Assembly: GCA_038503035.1 (NCBI GenBank) | Contig: JAVSML010024257.1 | Coordinates: 434,001-498,000, forward strand | DNA: 64,000 bases | Origin: Crocodylus rhombifer | Lineage: Eukaryota; Chordata; Crocodylia; Crocodylidae | Direction of reading: 5' to 3' | Shown: in pieces, positions 11,119 to 21,640 of the stretch | How positions within the stretch are numbered: position 1 is the first letter of the stretch | Layout of the letters: each line of letters starts with the position of its first letter | Made by a program: the position numbers and the translations under genes | Notes under the pieces: model-generated | Databases searched by the model: none | What the model was told of the DNA's origin: nothing | Seen by the model: only the letters and a program-made list of their open reading frames with translations

Positions 11119-13155
11119 CCACAATGAGGCAAGCAAAATACACTGCCTCTGCCACCCATTCCATACCCATTTACAACCCAACTTGTAATAGCTCAGAACA
11201 CCGTTTGAAACGCCTCTGAATTTGGTCCAGAGAGTTCCAGGGATGTTGCACCTGCTTTGTCCATGTTGCATTACTTAGCTAACTTTAGTCCTTGAAAAAT
11301 AGTTCTCTGGAATATCCTTGAATTATTAAAGTGCCAAAAAAGTTGATTGAAAATATGTTAAATAAACTCCACAATGCATCTGAAAAAGATAGTGCAGTTG
11401 GAGTAGCATCACACATGTTTAAAATTCCAGCAGAGACTTTGAAACCATGTGCTATGCAATCACTACCATGCTAAATCATGTGTCAAAGCTTCAGGATCTG
11501 GTTTCTCTGAAAAGTGCTAATGTTTTTGATGCTGAGTAGAAGCTGTATTTAAAAGAAATGATCAGAGAGGACCAGCTACTTTATGAGAGCATTAGTTTTT
11601 CAGATGTGGTTTATCTACTAACAGCAAACCCAGACTGAAGCTAACAAATTTGGACATACGAAATGAATGATCCTGTTGTATAAAGCCCTCACGTAACAGT
11701 TTGCTTTAGCAGTAAAAGTAACCAACAATTAAATTGCTGCAACAGTCAAGTCAGTAAAAAGCTGGCATATTACATGCACGAGGGAGAACATCTTACTTAA
11801 TATTATATAGCTTTCTTTTTGAAAATGAATGTTTTAAAGTTGTTCCTTTTCCCAAATCTGAAATTCATTAGTTTTAGCAATAAATTGAACTTCATCCAAG
11901 ACTGCCTTCAGATATATTCTTATTAATCTGACTGTACTGTTGTGCATTTGGAATCAACTCAGTAAGGCACTGCAAATTTTTTGCACCTGTCATTCCTCTC
12001 ACTAGTAATAAACTCATTTGCTATTTCTGCCTGACATAAGGATTTCAAAGAAGAAACCATGGAAGACATTTCAAAGAAATACAATATAATACATAGATTG
12101 TATGTACAATATAATATCATACAATATAATACAATATGATATAATATTCTGATGTTGATTCTTTACATAAGTGTCAATCAGGATGAACACCAATCAATAA
12201 TTGGTGTGAGAGCAGAATTTGGGCAAAATGATTAGAGATTAGGATTCATTTAAAAAGTTGAAACTTCCTTTCATTCAGTCTTTTAAATCAATATATTTTG
12301 ACAAGGTTTGTGCCCACATGGATTTGCTTCCCATTCAAATTTTGCTAAATGCATTTACTGGCAGGATTGCTCACCAAAGCAACCAATTCTCAATGAAAAT
12401 GAAAAATTCATTGATACCAAACTGTGATTTTGTAGCTGAAGTTGTTTCCACTACATCCTTAATTTTAGGCTCCTACTTGGGAGTTATCCCTACCTTGGTT
12501 CTTGTCAACACATGCAAACCTCTCATTTAAATTTAGGATTAGAGTTGGGCAATTTTTTTGAAAAAAAGTGTAGTCCTGGGCCAACTGGAACTATTTGTGG
12601 ATTACTGCCAAATGTGGTGATTTCACTCCAAAAATTTGAAATGAATTTAAAAGATGCTAAAATGTTTGTTGAACTTTTTAAAATGATGTTTGTTGGAAAA
12701 AGAATTGCCTGAAATTTAACTTAAGAAGGCATATATGTAAAAACCCTAACACTAAGTAAAATGTTTGAATTCCCCATTTGTTTTGCCAGGAAAACCAAAA
12801 ACATGTTTATTATGGATCTATCAAAACACATCATATTCATCATAAGTGAACTATTTGTACAACTGAAGATGGTGGTGGTCCTTGGGGGTATTTAGGTTAG
12901 AGAAAAACTGATGTTATTCTCAGGTTCATAACTACTCATTCTGCAATGTAGACATAAAACTTGGTTGCTGCTGTTACTTTCCCACAATTCCCTATAGGCA
13001 TTTCAATCTCATTGTTCTTGGCTTCCTACATTTCTCTCACGTTTCTACAGAACTTGAATGCATGCAGCAATCAGAAGTCATCTATTCCATGTAATGCCAG
13101 ATGTTCTGAGGTTTGGGGGATCTCCAGAGTAAGAGTTATAATTGGAGATCTCTAA
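11119..13155. other. Gene-free AT-rich stretch with a low-complexity island
   Basis: No exon or repeat terminus recognised. At about 12077-12152 there is an AATATAATAC-type low-complexity island (ACAATATAATAC repeated with small changes). Confidence 0.5.
12077..12152. repeat. AT-rich simple repeat (ACAATATAAT units)
   Basis: Several near-identical CAATATAAT units in tandem. Slippage-type low-complexity DNA. Confidence 0.7.
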
Positions 13156-14286
13156 AAAATCTGCAGCTCACTAATGCTGTGTCTAAATAGCGCACAGGGG
13201 AACTATCACAAGTCAGGACACCATCACAAGGGAAAAAAAATCAAATCTCTCAAAACTGCACAGGGAACACGAAAGACTATGGCAGCTAACTAAGACTACG
13301 CACATTTTATAATGGGCTCAACCAGCTGATCACCACTTTTCAAGGCATGGAACACATTTTCATGTTGACAGGCTTTTGACCGAGGGCGGCATTGGCAATC
13401 AGTGGGGTACAGAAGCCCAGGGAGCCACAGCAGAGACCAGGAGCACAGGAACAGATGCCAGTTGTGTTGGGGCACAAACCAAATGACTTGAGACTGGAAT
13501 CCTTGGATTTTTTCAGGAAGAAGATGGCAGAAGAATGGAGGAACTAGTAATGCAGTGACATAATAAGACAGGAGCCACCATCTTTGCTATTGTTATTGGG
13601 ACATTGCACCATAAAAAGGTTCATCTTTGTCCATTTATCTCTGATTGAGTGGGGGATGTTGTGTGGGAAGATAGACTATTCATGAAAAGCTTCAGCAAAA
13701 AGCAGAACCTTCATTTTCTCTGCACCACTTTTCCTTCTGGATACATTTGATCCCATAAGGATCCAAAGTGTAGGCAAAAATAAACATGCAACCAGAATAC
13801 ACCATGCTTACTGTGCCACACTGTGCTTATTAGTATAAGCTGAACAATTCCTGAAACAGGAAGGGAGCAGGCCACACAAGCACAGATAGAAGAAAAAGAA
13901 CACTGCTTAGTCTGCTGGCTCAAATTTTAATCCAACTTTCAGGTCATAGGGAGGAAATCCTCTGTTGGGGGTTTCTGGAGTGCAAATTCCCCATGTTTCT
14001 CCTTTAGCTCACTGGTTCCCTCCAATCACTAATTAGCAGATCAATTAGCAATTAACAACAAGCTCCACGGCACAGATGACTGTTTGTTCTGTCAAAGGCC
14101 AGGAACAACTTTTCTCTTTACCACTCAGAGCTATCCAGCAAGTTCATATCTTCCTGGGCCCCCACAACCTAAAACTATGTTAATACCATTGCTATTTAAA
14201 GATCCCTAGCTCATTTCCCCTTTCTTCTCACTTCTCCGTCCACACACTCTCAAGGGTATAAAAGCCGTGATAGTATCTAATCCCAT

Positions 14287-14945
14287 TTGGGGCAGCTATT
14301 CACTCAAACCCTGCTATTATTACAACAACGTTTGATATCTTGCAACCAAGGGGAGAACAAAAGCAATAGGTACCTGGCAAACATCCATCACCACAGACCC
14401 AACATTTGGCTTGCTATCACAAAACTGGTTAGGCACCAACATGAGACATTGTGGGGCTGCCATTGTGGGGCTGCCATTTTTGTTTCCTAGTGCTGAAGGG
14501 TTATCATATGTTCCTTATACAGCTCCATGAAAGGGTTCATCCTCAAATTGAAATTCTGGGCCTGCTGCTGGCCATCCTGGACCTTCAGGAAGATATTGTT
14601 CTACCACTCTGAACTTGTGATGTGAATCTAGAACAGGTGATCACCACAAGGAGACTCTACAACATTCTGCATCAGAAGTTTCTACTCTTCCACATTTGCA
14701 TAAAGCTTATGTGGGTCCCCCTTAGAAGGCAAGCTGCTACTTTCTCAGGGCAACAAACTGCTGCCAAAATGTCCTTCACTGCATCCCATGACCTGTATCT
14801 GCTCCCTAATTCTGAAATGCAAATTGCATTAATGCCAATGCCTGGATCAGGTCATCATCCTGCCTTTGATTTACCAGTTGGTACTAGAACTAAAGACAAG
14901 GATCCTGAGCATGAGTTACTCAAAGTCAATTATTTACTATGTTGA
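14287..14945 (+). pseudogene. Possible decayed transposase remnant (family unresolved)
   Basis: Two consecutive frames (14287-14490 and 14622-14945) have protein-like composition. The first contains ANIHHHRPNIWLAITKLVRHQ, vaguely like the 'hPNIW-fi-l' segment of MULE-type transposases. The second reads NLEQVITTRRLYNILHQKF. I see no catalytic motif, and no terminal repeats were identified from 13.16 to 14.94 kb. The assignment is a weak inference and this may be ordinary non-coding DNA. Confidence 0.2.
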
Positions 14946-15030
14946 GGAGAGAGGTGTTTAGCCATGTTAGTCTGAAGTCAGACAGAACATAGGACAAAGT
15001 TGCATCTTAAAGAGCAACTGTTTCCTCTAC
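14946..15030. mobile_element. Penelope-like element end, fragment
   Basis: GAGGTGTTTAGCCATGTTAG and AAAGTTGCATCTTAAAGAGC resemble the 'tagccgtgttagtct…caccttagagac' ends of Penelope-like elements common in reptile genomes. The copy is short and diverged. Confidence 0.4.
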
Positions 15031-15119
15031 CTTCCACTTTACTGGGGGACCGGCAGCCCTTCACCGTATTGGCCCAGAAAAGACAGACAAGTTCCCTCAC
15101 GAAATACTGCAAACAATCA

Positions 15120-15415
15120 GGGTTGTACACGTGTAAGTCTACACGTCAACCTATGTCTCTGTAGTGACACGGTATGTTGCTGTACACCATGCTATGGTGA
15201 TGTAGCAATAATGTGAGTCTACACATGACCGGCAGTTACACGTGCTCCCCACCATTTTAGCGTGCTGCTTCAGTGAAGTAGCAGCTAAAACTAACCTTTT
15301 GCCACATGTATGGCACAGTACTTGCAGTTACTGCACCATGTTTTAGTATTTCCAAAAGGGAGTAAGAAAGCACGGCTCAGGAACAACGTTGCCATAGGGT
15401 GATGTGTAGACACAC
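15120..15415 (+). mobile_element. MITE family M, copy 1 (about 0.3 kb)
   Basis: Left end GGGTTGTACACGTG, right end GATGTGTAGACACACCC. The interior has 'agtgaagtagcagctaaaa' and 'tttagtatttccaaaagg', shared with the copy at 15.71-15.96 kb (AGTGAAGTAGCTGCTAAAA, TTTAGTACTTCCAAAAG) and, inverted, with 51.35-51.64 kb. No coding capacity. Confidence 0.7.
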
Positions 15416-15713
15416 CCTATATACCATAGAACACACCCAAAGAAGTGAGTTGCAATTCCAGTGTATACAAAGTAACTCAGTCTGCTTTACAGTCTGGTTG
15501 CTTATGCCCAGACTGGACTAACTTGACTTCTTAGACTCAAGTATCTAGTCACAGGAATTTAGTCCACAGTGAAGTCATACTTTGAGATATTCATACTAGA
15601 TACTTAATATTAGATTTACCCTCATTCAATCAGAGAACAGAAACTTACCATAAAGGAGCTTATATTTCAAATTGTGATCATTGCCTAGTTATCAAAATAT
15701 TCACAGGGCACGT

Positions 15714-15961
15714 CTACATGTGATGCTACACCACTGTAGCGCATTGCTACCTGGTGCATCCACAGGTGTCTACATGTGACCAGCAGCTACTTCACCATAA
15801 CGGCATGCTGTAATGGGGGAGTGCGCTACTACAGTGAAGTAGCTGCTAAAAATAACCATGCATCACATGTACAGTGCAGTATGGGTGGGTACTGCACTGT
15901 GCTTTAGTACTTCCAAAAGAAAGTAACTACATCACCATAGGGCAGCGTGTAGATGTGCCCA
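15714..15961 (+). mobile_element. MITE family M, copy 2 (about 0.25 kb)
   Basis: Left GGGCACGTCTACATGTGATG and right GTGTAGATGTGCCC are inverted repeats. The flanks are ACA on each side, a possible 3-bp duplication of the PIF/Harbinger kind. Interior shared with copies 1 and 3. Confidence 0.78.
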
Positions 15962-16087
15962 CAGTGAATGGTTCACAAGCAGACTAGAGACTGAAATGTA
16001 TCTGCAGAAAAATATTTGCTGAAAAATTACTAAGTAGTTATTAATAAGTATTTATCAATTATCTATAAGTAAGGAATAAATAAGTCA

Positions 16088-16190
16088 CACTATTAAGTAG
16101 CAGGATGGCACCTTAACAACTAACTCATTCAGAAATGCCATTTTGAAAGAGTTAGTCTTTAAGATGCCACTCTGCCCTTCTTTCTGCCTA
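16088..16190. mobile_element. Penelope-like end, fragment
   Basis: GGATGGCACCTTAACAACTAA and GAGTTAGTCTTTAAGATGCC are a pair of inverted-related 'caccttaa-actaac' motifs typical of Penelope-like ends. Short relic. Confidence 0.35.
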
Positions 16191-16250
16191 ACTTCAGCTA
16201 AACTCCGCCTCTCTGGACATGTCTACATGAGACACGTTAATGTGCCTCAG

Positions 16251-16318
16251 CCTAAGTTACTGTGCAGTATGGTAGCATGTCTATACATGTGTGCATTTAC
16301 TGCACAGTAATTTAGGCT
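16251..16318. repeat. Subterminal inverted repeat (hairpin)
   Basis: Arms CCTAAGTTACTGTGCAGTA and TACTGCACAGTAATTTAGG are near-perfect inverted copies separated by about 30 bases. Confidence 0.75.
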
Positions 16319-16501
16319 AATTGTGACTAAATTTGATATCTGCTAACTAATTTGGGTGTGATTAGTTAATACGCAGTAATGCACATATAGACACAACCTG
16401 GTACTAAGTTTAGTGCTGGGTCTTCCCAGCCACTAGAGGGGCTCCTGGCTAGCTGCTTCCCCTGCTCTAGGGCTGGGCTGCTCTCTGGCAGCCCCTAGCT
16501 G

Positions 16502-16510
16502 CAGGATATA
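16502..16510 (+). promoter_or_regulatory. TATA-like box of the Myb/SANT gene
   Basis: AGGATATAATAG lies about 165 bases upstream of a consensus splice donor and 315 upstream of the first ATG of the Myb/SANT frame. Placement fits a core promoter. Inference only. Confidence 0.35.
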
Positions 16511-16672
16511 ATAGTCAGCAGCCAATTTATGCCTTGGGGCACAGACACTAGGAAGCCTGAGGGAGCCTGTTCATTATTTGGGAGCCCAGTGGACCTCATG
16601 TGCCCCCCTGGACAGGCCACAGACTGCCTCTGCCTGCCCCGTCCACTCTGCAGGGCTGCTGCTTGGCCACAG

Positions 16673-16798
16673 GTGAGTCTTGCTGGAGCTTGCTGCACCC
16701 CTTGTTCAGTCCTCCCAGGCCTGCTGGCTGGCTGTCTTTGGCACCAGGGCAGCACCTGCTTCTTGCTGCTGCTCACTCCCAGCAGTGTCTCTTTGCAG
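16673..16798 (+). other. Predicted 126-bp intron in the 5' leader of the Myb/SANT gene
   Basis: Donor CCACAG|GTGAGTCT at 16673 is a strong consensus. Acceptor TGTCTCTTTGCAG|GTGC ends at 16798 behind a pyrimidine-rich tract. The first ATG of the Myb/SANT frame (16823) lies 25 bases into the next exon. Confidence 0.55.
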
Positions 16799-16822
16799 GT
16801 GCTGTGGTGAAGTGCCTCTGCC

Positions 16823-17275
16823 ATGTGCCTCGCAGTCCCTCACCATGCCCCACTGCTGAGTGGTGCCCAAAGACAGCATTACTGTGGGGGCCCAGAGAGC
16901 CAGTGCAGGATGAGAATGTCATCCTCATCATCCTCCCCCCTGAGCCCCAACCTTGTCTGTGTGTGCACACCTGTGCCAACGGCCCAGGCCCCAAAATGGT
17001 CCCAGAAGGAGGTTGGCAACCTTGTGGTGCTCTGGGGCTGGGCTGACATGCAGAGGAAGTTCATGCAAGGCAGCACTCAAACACCTACATTTATGAGGCC
17101 TTGTTGGGTGGCATACATGAATGAGGGCACTCCCAGTCAGCATGGTAGTGCCGCGTTAAGGTCAAGGCCTTGCAGGCACAATGGATGGCCGTAACTGACT
17201 ACAATCATCGGTCCAGTCATACCCATAAGACCATGGCCTTTATGCAGGAGTTGACCTTGTATTTTGGCACCCTGG
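16823..17275 (+). pseudogene. Myb/SANT-like DNA-binding domain, decayed
   Basis: From the ATG at 16823 a serine-rich leader of about 55 residues precedes a trihelix-type Myb/SANT domain. Helix 1 is KWSQKEVGNLVVLWG (about 16994), followed by QRKFMQGSTQT. The recognition-helix part reads CRVKVKALQAQW at about 17150 in the next frame, then TDYNHRSSHTHKTMAFMQEL. A one-base frameshift within about 17124-17140 and a TAG just before CRVKVK (probably from CAG) separate the halves, so no intact domain is encoded. Such domains bind transposon termini in PIF/Harbinger systems and are also found as domesticated host genes. The intronic leader and neighbouring coiled coil support an origin in a transposon gene. 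Confidence 0.7.
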
Positions 17276-17837
17276 GACCCAAGTCACACTCCTGCAGGTG
17301 TCACCAGCAGGGGTGGCCTGGCTGAGCCTTCACCCCACTCTAGCCCCTCCAGTGACACATCACCAGAGGAGGATCCCTTGGGTCTTCCATGCCCCACCCT
17401 ATCCTCCTCCCCAGATGCTGCATCCATTGGCAGCTTGGGGAGCCCTGGCCAGTAGCTGCCTCTCCCTGGCTGCAGCCCTGGAGCCTGCCACAAGGAGCAG
17501 CTGGCCATGACACCATGGGTCACCAGCAGTGCCAGCCTCTCCCTGGGGGTGGGGATCCCTTGTCAGGCACTGGCCTGCCACACACCAGTGCCATGGAAAC
17601 TGGGTACAGACACCATCACTGATGGGGAGGCTCATACCAAGCCATTAGCCTTGCCAGACCAGAAACATGACTGCACTGGAGAATAGCCATTCCTGTCCCC
17701 ACTCTTGCCCCAGCCCCCAGCCCCTGGCCCCAGCCCTGGCCCCTGGCCTGCCCACACTCCTCTGGCTCTGGGTTCCTCCCCTATAGCATGCAGAGAGGTG
17801 GGACACCATTCAGAACTTTATTCAGCAGCCCATATCT

Positions 17838-18119
17838 CTACAGCTGGGCAGGCACAAGCTTCTCACACACCGAAGAAGGCATTGATGTTGGTGCAGATGT
17901 CCTCCTCAACAGTGGAGGTAGGGTCATGTAGCACTGCCACAGATAGCCCTCCAGGTGGCAGTGAAGGTTGTAGAGCAGCCCCAGCTTGCCCCCCATTCTG
18001 TTGTAGCTCAGGGTCCCAAACCAGGAGCGCAGATGTGCCTGGGGCAACCGCTGGATCATCATCATCAAGGAATAGTATCTCTGGTACTCCTCTGCCTGCA
18101 CAAACAGCATATCGTGCAC
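17838..18119 (-). CDS. Protein-like antisense ORF, 93 aa, unknown
   Basis: Unrecognised. On the minus strand, inside the Myb/SANT element and opposite to its main gene, an ATG-initiated frame reads HDMLFVQAEEYQRYYSLMM, then LPQAHLRSWFGTLSYNRMGG, then LLYNLHCHLEGYLWQCY. It has balanced helical composition with many aromatics, unlike the proline/glycine-rich shadow frames around it. Length 93 codons; the start is the first ATG and upstream exons are possible. It could be one exon of a second transposon protein, a captured host exon, or chance. I assign no function. Confidence 0.3.
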   Translation of the reverse strand: MHDMLFVQAEEYQRYYSLMMMIQRLPQAHLRSWFGTLSYNRMGGKLGLLYNLHCHLEGYLWQCYMTLPPLLRRTSAPTSMPSSVCEKLVPAQL

Positions 18120-18461
18120 TGTTCAGGGCATGTACATCAGAGACACACTTAGGGCACAGTGGTGGCATGGGAAGGGGGAAGGATGGCTCCTGGGCTTCTG
18201 CCTGGAGAGGCCCCCAGCAGGGAGGGTGAGAGCATGGCCAGCCCCTCAACCCAGTTCTCCAGGAGCCCTGTATGACCCAAGCCCAGGTGATTTGGGCTAG
18301 GTGGCAGTGTGGCAGAGTGGTTGGCCTGCATAGAGAGGGGAGCAGCAGGGTCTGGAGCCATGGCACAAGGTGCTGTCAGCAGCCTGGCCTGTCCCACCCT
18401 GGGAAGGGAGCGGAGGAGGCAGGCTGCCTGTGGCCAGCACTCAGTGGGCCACTGGTACCAG

Positions 18462-18660
18462 GTAAGCAAGCAGGGATGGGGGTAATGGCCAGTGGCTACC
18501 TAGGCCCAGGCCTTTCCAGCTGATGTACCATGATCCCTGGGCACCCATGCACAGTTAACACCTGATTTGAGGCTGGGCAGCACACAGCCCCGATGCAGAG
18601 CATCTTATCCCTGAAATGTTGCAAACTCTCACAAAAGGCTTCTGATTCTTGCCTCTGCAG
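18462..18660 (+). other. Predicted 199-bp intron before the coiled-coil exon
   Basis: Donor CCAG|GTAAGC at 18462 and acceptor TTCTTGCCTCTGCAG|GGCC ending at 18660 are both good consensus sites in the right order. The exon upstream of this donor is not identified with confidence. Confidence 0.4.
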
Positions 18661-18794
18661 GGCCAACATCTGGACATGGGGGAAAACTCACCAGCCCCAG
18701 CAGGGTGGGGGTTCTGGTTCGCTGTTACCCACCACTGGAGTCATCCGGATGCACTGATGCAGGGGTGCAGGAGACACAGGAGAAGGCCTAGCAG

Positions 18795-19073
18795 GTGGAG
18801 GATGTTGCCCTTAGAGAGGCATGGGACCAGGTGCAGCATTACTACTCGGCCCAAATGGAGGCCCTGGAGTGGGTGCTACTGGAGCTGCTCTGGCATCTGA
18901 AGGATGCTGACCACCAGACTATGGACAGCCTCCAGGCCCTGGCAGCTATGTCCATGTTCCCCATTGACTGTTCCCCACCCATGGCTCCTGGGTCCCACCC
19001 ACTGCCCCACAGCAGGCCCCCACCTGGTCCTGGGAGGAGTCCTTGGGTGCCTCCTGCCTACCAGACCCCCTAG
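18795..19073 (+). pseudogene. C-terminal coiled-coil segment of the Myb/SANT protein
   Basis: The frame reads EDVALREAWDQVQHYYSAQM, then EALEWVLLELLWHLKDADH, a leucine-rich amphipathic helix of about 60 residues. It then degenerates into proline-rich sequence. Myb/SANT transposon proteins usually end in a coiled coil of this kind, used for dimerisation. It lies downstream of the predicted acceptor at 18660. Confidence 0.5.
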
Positions 19074-19497
19074 CCCAGGCCTCACCCTAGACCTCATGCC
19101 ACCTGCCTGGGCCCAAAGCTGCCACTCTCCCCCACACCATGCAGCATAAGACCCAACTGCACATAAGGCCACCACCTGCTGGGGTTGCCATGGCCACTGG
19201 ACCTGTGGGAGAACATCCAGGGGCTGGGGTTCTGGGGGCCTGCCCTGGGGCTCTGCTCCTAAAGCCCCTCCCATGGACTCCCACTCTGAACCTGAAGACC
19301 CAAAATATTGTAAACAGTTTCCCATGTTTATATAGTTTCCAACTTGTATATAGTTTCCCACCTGTACATAGTTTCCCACTTGTATGTGGTTTTTTTGTTG
19401 TTGGTGGGGGGGGATGGTGGTGGAGGGGTACTGTTGCTTGAGGGATAGGGGGTTCTGTTTGTTGAGGGGGAGGGATGTCAGTGGATGTTGTGAGAGG

Positions 19498-19504
19498 AAT
19501 AAAG
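19498..19504 (+). terminator. Poly(A) signal of the Myb/SANT gene
   Basis: GGAATAAAGTTTTTTTGTTTC: an AATAAA hexamer followed by a T/GT-rich tract, downstream of the coiled-coil exon on the same strand. Confidence 0.5.
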
Positions 19505-20144
19505 TTTTTTTGTTTCAACTTTGTGCATGTCCTGAGAGTAGTGCTGGGGGTGGACAGGGGGTAGAGGCTGTGTGGGCGGTGGGGTAGGAGGGCTTGAGTG
19601 AGGAGTGCAGGAAGAGGGGGTCAGGAAGGGTCTCCCACAGCTGGTGCTCTGGCCCCCACTGGCAGGTGTGCAGCTGTCCTGGGTCCTGGGTGGGGGGGGG
19701 CCTGCTGGGGCCAGCAGGGCCAAGACAATGGCCAGCAGGAGTGCTGGGCACTGGTCATCACTGGCAGGACCCAGGATGGACCAGCAGGGTGCTGGGCATC
19801 TCTGGCAGGGGCAAGGGCAGCCCTGATGTGGGCAAGGAGGGATCTGCCACGTGCTACCCCTGCACTGGGCACGTGGCTCCTGGGCAGGGAAGGGGCTGGC
19901 CAAGGATCACAGTTTCCAAGATGGTTGCCAAGTGCTGGCAGCTGGCTCTGGCTTCTTGGCAGCCATGTTGCAGGAGGCTGGAGCTCCTCCCAGTGGCCAC
20001 AGGGGCACTTGGGGGGCTGCAGCACACTAGATTTTGTGTCAAGTCCCTCGATGTGTAGACATCTGCCAAAAATCACTTGATGTACATTAACTTAATGCGC
20101 ATTAAATTTAGTCATGCTTAAATGCACATGTGGACACACCCTCT

Positions 20145-21203
20145 GTCACTTAAAATGTGCATCAAGACAACTCATAAGTTTTCACTATAATATTATAGTT
20201 TCTCACATACTATGCCTTTTCCCCTCCAAAACTGGTGTGTGTGTGTGTTAAGTGGGAAAGCTGCTGTTCTGCCCAGTATAGTTGCACTCTGCTTTGATTC
20301 TTGCTCCAAGTGCAGCATCTGTGGTATTACTATTCCAGCAGCTGAGGGAGTCAGTTGATCTAATAGCTCATTGTTCTTTACTCCACAAGAGTTAACAACT
20401 GTCTCTCCTTTTGAATGGTCTTGATGTTCCCCTATTTAAGCTAACCTTTCTTAGTGCAATTTTGCTGCTCCTGGTCTCTCTCCTATTTCAAAACGTAGGC
20501 AGGAAAAGAAGGGCAAGTCATCTGAAGATTGATTCTGTTTCTGTTCTATATAGCCACAACGCAAGAAAAATCTTTTTTTTTCCATTCTGCCTTTCAAAAT
20601 GAAAGTCTGTATTTTATTCCAGAGCATGTTGTATGCAAGAAAATCTGGTACTTTGTCCATTCCTTCAGATATGCTGGATCTTGCCTAATTCTTATTGAAA
20701 GAAGTATTAAAACTTCCGTTGGCCTCAATGGTAGCTAAATAGGGTAGATGCTCAGTAAACATAATATTGTCTTATGTCAGAGACCCATTAGATAGACCAG
20801 TAAAGTTAAAATAAATTAAAACAAGGAAATTTGTATTTTTTTAGCTTTTTCTTGGTTTGTGAACATACAAGTATTCAGTCTCTCCAATACTGTGGCTAGA
20901 TGTTTTTGTTTAAAGGACTAGATCATTTTATAGCCATTAATAGTATCTCTGGCTGTACAAATTGATATAGTAATGATATAAGGTAGTATGATCTCATGCT
21001 TGGGAGGGAGGAATAGATCACATCCCAAGACAGAAAAAGATGTTCTTGGATACAATGCAGTTGGTTAGGTGAGTTATCAGAAATTCTCTCAAGCACCAAA
21101 GACAGGACAACAGAGTAATTCAGTAGAAATAGGCATGAGTTTCTAAAAGATATCTAGAATATTGGCAGTTGTCTGCTGTTTTACACTCCTATAAATTTCA
21201 GTA
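20145..21203. other. Gene-free stretch, nothing recognised
   Basis: AT-rich DNA; a short (GT)n run at about 20238-20249. No exon or transposon end seen. Confidence 0.5.
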
Positions 21204-21640
21204 CAGGCAGTCCTTGACTTACAACATTTCAAGTTACGTTTTGCACTTACAACATTTCTAAATTGACGCCCTATTTCAACTTTCTGATGTCAATTTTGAC
21301 TTACAAAGCTTGATCTAATGTAATGCCACGCCAGTGAACAAGTCACTGTGTCACCCATATCCTTGGAAAACATCTTCCTTGGACTCTTTCTTTAAGAAAG
21401 CAGACAAGACTCCAAAAACACCTACAACCAAGACTCCTGAGAAAAATCCAGCCAAGAGCCCTTCAAAAAGTCCAACGACGAGCCCTTCAAAAAGCCCAGC
21501 AAAGTTACCTCAAAATAGTCCTTCCAAATCAATATGATTGCTATTTACAATATAAATACATTAGTGTAGCTATATTACTCATCTAGAATTGATTGAGTAC
21601 AAAATTCTGGGTTATTTTGGTGAGAACAGGGTACCGGGAT
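21204..21640 (+). mobile_element. Tigger/pogo-type transposon fragment (end plus transposase C-terminus)
   Basis: After a TA (21202-21203) the sequence CAGGCAGTCCTTGACTTAC matches the ends of Tigger-class elements, with further 'cttacaac' and 'gacttacaa' echoes to about 21310. The frame at 21334-21537 gives LDSFFKK followed by a Ser/Pro/Lys repeat tail, as at the C-terminus of pogo-type transposases. The opposite terminal repeat was not found, so the copy is probably truncated or internally deleted. Confidence 0.6.
21334..21537 (+). pseudogene. Tigger-like transposase C-terminal tail with SPxK repeats
   Basis: 67-codon frame: SSLDSFFKKADKTPKTPT at residues 14-31, then irregular units TKTPEKNP, AKSPSKSP, SPSKSPAK, ending NSPSKSI and stop. 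S/T-P-x-K units resemble the SPKK-type minor-groove binding motifs of histone H1 tails. Whether they do so here is speculation. The 'DSFF' motif is typical of the end of pogo transposases. Confidence 0.5.

Larger units (their letters stand above)
16215..20141 (+). mobile_element. About 3.9 kb DNA transposon carrying a Myb/SANT-type gene (PIF/Harbinger-like)
   Basis: The outer ends are inverted: left GGACATGTCTACATG, right CATGTGGACACACCC (reverse complement GGGTGTGTCCACATG, 11 of 15 aligned positions shared). TCT flanks both sides (16212-16214 and 20142-20144), a possible 3-bp duplication. Subterminal DNA is MITE-like, with an inverted pair CCTAAGTTACTGTGCAGTA / TACTGCACAGTAATTTAGG at about 16251-16318. 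The interior is strikingly GC-rich. It holds, on the plus strand, a TATA-like box, an intron, a Myb/SANT domain, a coiled-coil exon and a poly(A) signal. PIF/Harbinger elements typically pair a transposase with a Myb/SANT protein; I do not see the transposase. Confidence 0.6.

Noticed and set aside
17863..18366. Minus-strand frame of 167 codons overlapping the antisense candidate
   Set aside because: It is the shifted frame of the same DNA with Pro/Leu-rich, irregular content; the 17838-18119 frame is the more protein-like one.
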